Assembly: GCF_008710095.1 (NCBI RefSeq) | Contig: NZ_VYKJ01000002.1 | Coordinates: forward strand, 267,188 to 331,187 | Reading direction: 5' to 3' | Source of the DNA: Affinibrenneria salicis | GTDB lineage: Bacteria > Pseudomonadota > Gammaproteobacteria > Enterobacterales > Enterobacteriaceae | Length of the DNA stretch: 64,000 bases | In this document: positions 60,236 through 64,000 of the stretch, in pieces | Layout: each line of letters begins with the position of its first letter | Position numbering within the stretch: position 1 is the stretch's first letter | Program-made: the position numbers and the translations under genes | The notes under the pieces: generated by a model | The model's input: the letters and a program-made list of their open reading frames with translations, nothing else | Told to the model about the DNA's origin: nothing | Database searches by the model: none

Positions 60236-61317
60236 TATTCCTGGCCGGCCAGCGCGGCGAGCTGATCCGCCTGATATTCCTGCACCACCGGCTGAATCAG
60301 CGTGTCCAGCTTGCCTTCCATCACTTCATCAAGACGATAAATCGTCAGGTTGATGCGGTGATCGGTCACCCGACCCTGCGGGAAGTTGTAGGTGCGAATG
60401 CGGTCGGAGCGATCGCCGCTGCCCAGCAGATTGCGTCGGGTGGAGGCTTCCTCCTGCTGACGTTTCTGCATTTCGGCGGCGCGAATGCGGGCGCCCAGCA
60501 CGGACAGCGCCTTAGCCTTGTTCTTGTGCTGCGAACGCTCGTCCTGGCATTCGACCACAATGCCGGTCGGCAAGTGGGTGATGCGGATCGCCGAATCGGT
60601 GGTGTTGACGTGCTGGCCGCCGGCGCCTGAAGAGCGGAAGGTATCGATGCGCAGATCGCCGGCGTTAATCTCCGGCATTTCCGCCTCCGGCACCTCCGGC
60701 ATAACCGCCACCGTACAGGCGGAGGTATGGATCCGTCCCTGCGATTCCGTCGCCGGCACGCGCTGCACGCGATGACCGCCGGATTCGAACTTCAACTGGC
60801 CGTATACGCCTTCGCCGGAGACTTTGGCGATGACTTCCTTATAGCCGCCGTGCTCGCCGTCGCTGGCGCTCATCACTTCGACGCGCCAGCGGCGCGATTC
60901 GGCATAGCGGCTGTACATACGGAACAGATCGCCGGCAAAGATCGCCGCCTCATCGCCGCCGGTTCCGGCCCGGACTTCCAGAAAACAGCCGCGTTCATCG
61001 TCGGGATCCTGCGGCAGAAGTAAAATCTGCAGCTGCTGCGCCAGCTGTTCGCCGCTGTCCCTGGCCGTCTGCAGTTCTTCCTGCGCCATTTCGCGCATTT
61101 CCGGGTCGTCGAGCATTAACTGCGCCGTTGCGATATCGTCCTGCGTCTGCTGCCACTGGCGGAAACACTGGATAATATCGCTGAGCTGCGCATATTCACG
61201 CGATAGCGCGCGAAAACGATTCTGATCGGCGATAACGCTCGATTCGCCGAGCAGCGCCTGAATTTCCTCATGGCGTTCTTGTAACGCTTCCAGTTTGGCA
61301 ACGATAGAAGGCTTCAT
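60235..61317 (-). CDS. prfA: Peptide chain release factor 1
   Basis: 360 residues, the normal RF1 length. The stop-codon-reading PAT tripeptide is at 188-190 and the hydrolysis motif GGQ at 233-235 ([11 protein letters not shown]). Terminates translation at UAA and UAG. Relevant here because two genes in the window carry single in-frame UAG or UAA codons. Overlaps prmC; 34 bp after hemA. Confidence 0.97.
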   Translation of the reverse strand: MKPSIVAKLEALQERHEEIQALLGESSVIADQNRFRALSREYAQLSDIIQCFRQWQQTQDDIATAQLMLDDPEMREMAQEELQTARDSGEQLAQQLQILLLPQDPDDERGCFLEVRAGTGGDEAAIFAGDLFRMYSRYAESRRWRVEVMSASDGEHGGYKEVIAKVSGEGVYGQLKFESGGHRVQRVPATESQGRIHTSACTVAVMPEVPEAEMPEINAGDLRIDTFRSSGAGGQHVNTTDSAIRITHLPTGIVVECQDERSQHKNKAKALSVLGARIRAAEMQKRQQEEASTRRNLLGSGDRSDRIRTYNFPQGRVTDHRINLTIYRLDEVMEGKLDTLIQPVVQEYQADQLAALAGQE

Positions 61318-61351
61318 GCGTGATGTTAAGTCCTGTTAATCAAGAGGAAAA

Positions 61352-62608
61352 CTAATCCAGCCCAAGGCTGTCGCGTAAAATTTGCAAACGCGCCTGATCG
61401 CCGTCGCGAGCGGCCTGCTGAAGAGATTTGGTGGGAGCGTGGATCAGCCGGTTGGTCAGCCGCTGGGTGAGTTCCTGGATCACGGCCTCGACATCCTGCC
61501 CCTGCTGAATAGAGGCCAGCGCTTTGGCTGCGATCTCCGCTCGCGCGGCTTCCGCCTGTTCGCGATAATCGCGGATGGTTTCTACGGCGCTCTGCGCGCG
61601 CAGCCAGGCCATAAAGTCGGAGCTTTCCTGCTGCACGATGGATTCGGCCTGAATGGCCGCCGCCTGACGCTGCGCCAGGTTGTGCTGAATGATGGCGTGC
61701 AAATCGTCCACGCTGTAGAGATACACGTTAGCCAGATCGCCGACTTCCGGCTCAATATCGCGCGGAACGGCGATATCGACCAACAGCATCGGCTGATTGC
61801 GGCGGGTTTTCAGCGTTCTTTCCATCATTCCCTTACCGATAATGGGCAGCGGACTGGCGGTGGAGCTGATAACGATGTCCGCCTGCGCCAGATGCGCGTC
61901 CAGTTCATTCAACGTAATAATCTCCGCGCCGACTTCATTGGCCAGCGCCTGCGCGCGTTCGCGGGTCCGGTTGGCGATGATCAGCTTACTGACCCGGTGT
62001 TCGCGCAGGTGGCGGGCGACCAGTTCGATGGTTTCTCCGGCGCCGACCAGCAGTACATTGACCGACGCCAGCGATTCGAAGATTTGCCGCGCCAGCGTGC
62101 AGGCGGCGAACGCGACCGATACGGCGCTGGCGCCGATATCGGTTTCGGTGCGCACGCGTTTCGCCACGGTAAACGATTTCTGGAACAGCCGCTCCAGTTC
62201 GCCGGACAGCGAGTGACCGCGCTGCGACTCGGCGAAGGCCTTTTTCACCTGCCCCAGAATCTGCGGCTCGCCCAGCACCAGCGAATCCAGCCCGCTGGCC
62301 ACGCGCATCAAGTGGCTGACCGCCGCATTATCCTGGTGCCAGTACAGACTGTTTTTTATTTCGTCCGGGTTCAGACGGTGATAATGGCACAGCCAGTCAA
62401 TCAATTGCTCGCGCTGATCGCCCTGCTCCGCCACGCTCAGATACAGTTCCGTGCGGTTGCAGGTGGACAAAACCACGCCGCCCTGCACCAGCGGCTGCCG
62501 CAGCAAGCTGTTCAGTGCCTGTTCCAGCGTCTCCTGCGAGAACGCCACGCGTTCGCGCAATGAAACGGGCGCAGTTTTATGATTAATGCCAAGCGCAAGC
62601 AGGGTCAT
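61352..62608 (-). CDS. hemA: Glutamyl-tRNA reductase
   Basis: 418 residues from ATG 62608, exactly the E. coli HemA length; the frame extends to 62743 but the extra 45 residues are not family sequence. Catalytic C50 lies in [12 protein letters not shown], the NADPH motif is [13 protein letters not shown], and the C-terminal dimerisation domain is complete. First committed step of C5-pathway tetrapyrrole synthesis. The [11 protein letters not shown]-terminus is the known haem-dependent degradation signal region. Divergent from lolB. Confidence 0.97.
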   Translation of the reverse strand: MTLLALGINHKTAPVSLRERVAFSQETLEQALNSLLRQPLVQGGVVLSTCNRTELYLSVAEQGDQREQLIDWLCHYHRLNPDEIKNSLYWHQDNAAVSHLMRVASGLDSLVLGEPQILGQVKKAFAESQRGHSLSGELERLFQKSFTVAKRVRTETDIGASAVSVAFAACTLARQIFESLASVNVLLVGAGETIELVARHLREHRVSKLIIANRTRERAQALANEVGAEIITLNELDAHLAQADIVISSTASPLPIIGKGMMERTLKTRRNQPMLLVDIAVPRDIEPEVGDLANVYLYSVDDLHAIIQHNLAQRQAAAIQAESIVQQESSDFMAWLRAQSAVETIRDYREQAEAARAEIAAKALASIQQGQDVEAVIQELTQRLTNRLIHAPTKSLQQAARDGDQARLQILRDSLGLD

Positions 62609-62818
62609 GAGGCTGTCGTTGAGTAATACCGGTGTTAGTATGGATTTCGTTGACCGGCATTCTACTTGATGGCGCACGGCATGAAAAGCCACCCGGCGGA
62701 TAGCGCGCCGGCGAAAGGCATCAGGAGGGCGCGGTACGCGCATATTGACGCCGCCGGTTAACCCCGCTAGCGTGGTGCCTTAAACCGTAATTTTATGCCG
62801 TTATCAGGACTGAACAAC

Positions 62819-63442
62819 ATGTCGATAAATTTCGCCCGAAGCCTGCGGCTCCTGCCGCTAGCCGCCTTCCTGCTGACTGCCTGTACTCTGACGCAGCCGG
62901 AATCACCCGGGCAAAGTCCCTCCTCGCCCGAATGGAAAAATCACCAGCAACAAGTGCAAAAATTAACCCGCTATCAGATACGCGGCGCCTTCGCCTATCT
63001 TTCCGATAGCAAGAAACTTTCCGCCCGTTTTTTCTGGCAGCAGTCTTCGCCGCAGCACTATCGCCTGATGTTAATCAACCCGCTGGGCAGCACCGAACTG
63101 GAACTGCGTGTACAGCCTGATGGCGTTCAGGTAATTGATAATCAGGGGAAACGTTATAACGGGGACGATGCGCAACAGATGCTGCTGCAGCTGACCGGCA
63201 TGTCGATTCCGCTGCAGAATCTGCGTCAGTGGATGATCGGGTTGCCGGGCGACGCCACGCATTACGCGCTGGATGACAGCTATCGTCTTAAAAGCCTGAA
63301 TTATCGACACGATGGGCAGAGCTGGGATGTGGTCTACCAGAGCTACAGCCAGAGCGTGACGCCGTCTCTGCCGCAGAATATCGAACTGACCCAGGACGGG
63401 CAGCGCATCAAGCTGAAAATGGACAACTGGACGTTAAATTAA
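62819..63442 (+). CDS. lolB: Outer-membrane lipoprotein LolB
   Basis: 207 residues from ATG 62819, the usual LolB length; an upstream ATG at 62795 is less likely. Lipobox LLTAC gives C22 as the lipidated residue. The body ([20 protein letters not shown], then [19 protein letters not shown]) matches LolB, which accepts lipoproteins from LolA and inserts them in the outer membrane. Transcribed divergently from hemA, and 13 bp before ispE. Confidence 0.95.
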   Translation: MSINFARSLRLLPLAAFLLTACTLTQPESPGQSPSSPEWKNHQQQVQKLTRYQIRGAFAYLSDSKKLSARFFWQQSSPQHYRLMLINPLGSTELELRVQPDGVQVIDNQGKRYNGDDAQQMLLQLTGMSIPLQNLRQWMIGLPGDATHYALDDSYRLKSLNYRHDGQSWDVVYQSYSQSVTPSLPQNIELTQDGQRIKLKMDNWTLN

Positions 63443-63455
63443 GGTCATCCGCCGC

Positions 63456-64000
63456 ATGCATCATGCCACTGTTACCGCGACCGGGGCCGGCATTCGCTGG
63501 CCCGCTCCGGCCAAACTGAATCTTTTTCTTTACGTCACCGGCCGGCGCCCCGACGGTTACCATAATCTGCAGACGTTGTTTCAGTTTCTCGACTATGGCG
63601 ATAGTCTGACCTGCGAAACGCGCCGCGACGGGCAGATACGCCTTCTGACGCCGCTGGACGGCGTTGAACCCGAACAAAACCTGATTGTGCGGGCGGCGCG
63701 TCTGCTGCAGCAACACTGTCTCAGCCATGGACTGACCGACCGACCTCCGGGCGCCGACATCACCGTTGAAAAACGGCTGCCGATGGGCGGCGGTCTCGGC
63801 GGCGGTTCCTCCGACGCCGCCACGGCGCTGGTTGCGCTAAACGCCCTGTGGCAGACCGATCTGAGCGACGACGCGCTGGCCGATATCGGCCTGCGGCTGG
63901 GCGCCGACGTGCCGGTTTTCGTGCGCGGCTACGCCGCTTTCGCCCAGGGCGTGGGTGAACGGCTCACGCCGGCCAGTCCGCCGGAAAAATGGTATCTGGT
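63456..64000 (+). CDS. ispE: 4-diphosphocytidyl-2-C-methyl-D-erythritol kinase, N-terminal part
   Basis: The frame opens at ATG 63456 after AAGGTCAT and is still open at the window end (181 full codons). N-terminal [20 protein letters not shown], then [16 protein letters not shown], and the GHMP kinase phosphate loop [20 protein letters not shown] are unmistakable IspE. Phosphorylates CDP-methylerythritol in the MEP isoprenoid pathway. lolB-ispE order is as in E. coli. Confidence 0.96.
   Translation, partial: MHHATVTATGAGIRWPAPAKLNLFLYVTGRRPDGYHNLQTLFQFLDYGDSLTCETRRDGQIRLLTPLDGVEPEQNLIVRAARLLQQHCLSHGLTDRPPGADITVEKRLPMGGGLGGGSSDAATALVALNALWQTDLSDDALADIGLRLGADVPVFVRGYAAFAQGVGERLTPASPPEKWYL

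Noticed and set aside
61382..62563. 393-codon open frame antisense to hemA
   Set aside because: A G/C-rich shadow frame of a well-supported gene, with no ribosome-binding site or family match. Similar long antisense frames over the MFS, gpgS-like, pntA, srfB and srfC genes were dropped for the same reason.

Overview
The window reads as a chromosomal stretch of a GC-rich plant-associated enterobacterium, most likely Pectobacteriaceae (Brenneria/Dickeya-like; the genus is my inference). The backbone genes are classic enterobacterial terminus-region genes: bioD2/ynfK, ynfB, ynfD, ydfG, glsB, ogt-fnr-uspE, pntAB-ydgH, and the kdsA-sirB1-sirB2-prmC-prfA-hemA block divergent from lolB-ispE. A 28-bp sequence at 12521-12548 matches the E. 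coli dif site as I recall it at all but one position, so the window probably spans the chromosome dimer resolution site and the replichore switch.

Layout. 1-12.3 kb: backbone and accessory metabolism, with bioD2 tail, DHA2-type MFS exporter, tandem-Mop molybdate-binding protein, a 160-bp fragment duplicated from the TonB receptor gene 38 kb away, ynfD, ynfB, then a glucosylglycerate-type osmolyte operon (gpgP-like, gpgS-like, ydfG), a methyltransferase, an OB-fold lipoprotein, an ornithine-cyclodeaminase-family enzyme with glutaminase, and an alpha/beta hydrolase broken by one amber codon. 12.5-31.4 kb: dif, then a foreign island that starts with an integrase-like gene truncated by an IS630 remnant and ends with a relic of the same integrase-like family. 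It carries IS630 and IS110/IS1111 remnants, an orphan gene tail with its terminator, and a cluster of very large STAND-type ATPases: 2016 aa and 1257 aa, divergent, each with an apparent N-terminal PD-(D/E)XK nuclease; an AlbA_2 (Schlafen-type) gene split by an ochre codon; and an AT-rich 847-aa AlbA_2-NB-ARC protein. This cluster looks like an anti-phage defence locus and is the most interesting content.

31.6-49.2 kb: yjbD, a hypothetical gene, a cupin, an iolG-like dehydrogenase, a Fur-boxed siderophore uptake operon (TonB receptor, binding protein, two permeases, ATPase, FhuF-like reductase), then srfABC downstream of a perfect CRP palindrome. 49.3-57.2 kb: ogt, fnr (with an FNR autoregulatory box), uspE, pntAB with a strong terminator, ydgH and an IS4-family remnant. 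57.2-64 kb: kdsA, sirB1, sirB2, prmC, prfA and hemA on the minus strand; lolB and the start of ispE on the plus strand.

Working together: gpgP/gpgS would make an osmolyte; glsB and its neighbour handle amino acids; the iron operon imports and reductively releases ferric siderophore under Fur control; srfA/B/C form a membrane protein, actin/Hsp70-fold and dynamin-like module; the island genes probably act as nucleotide-regulated sensors with nuclease effectors. Functions come from recognised motifs and remembered family members; no database search was possible.
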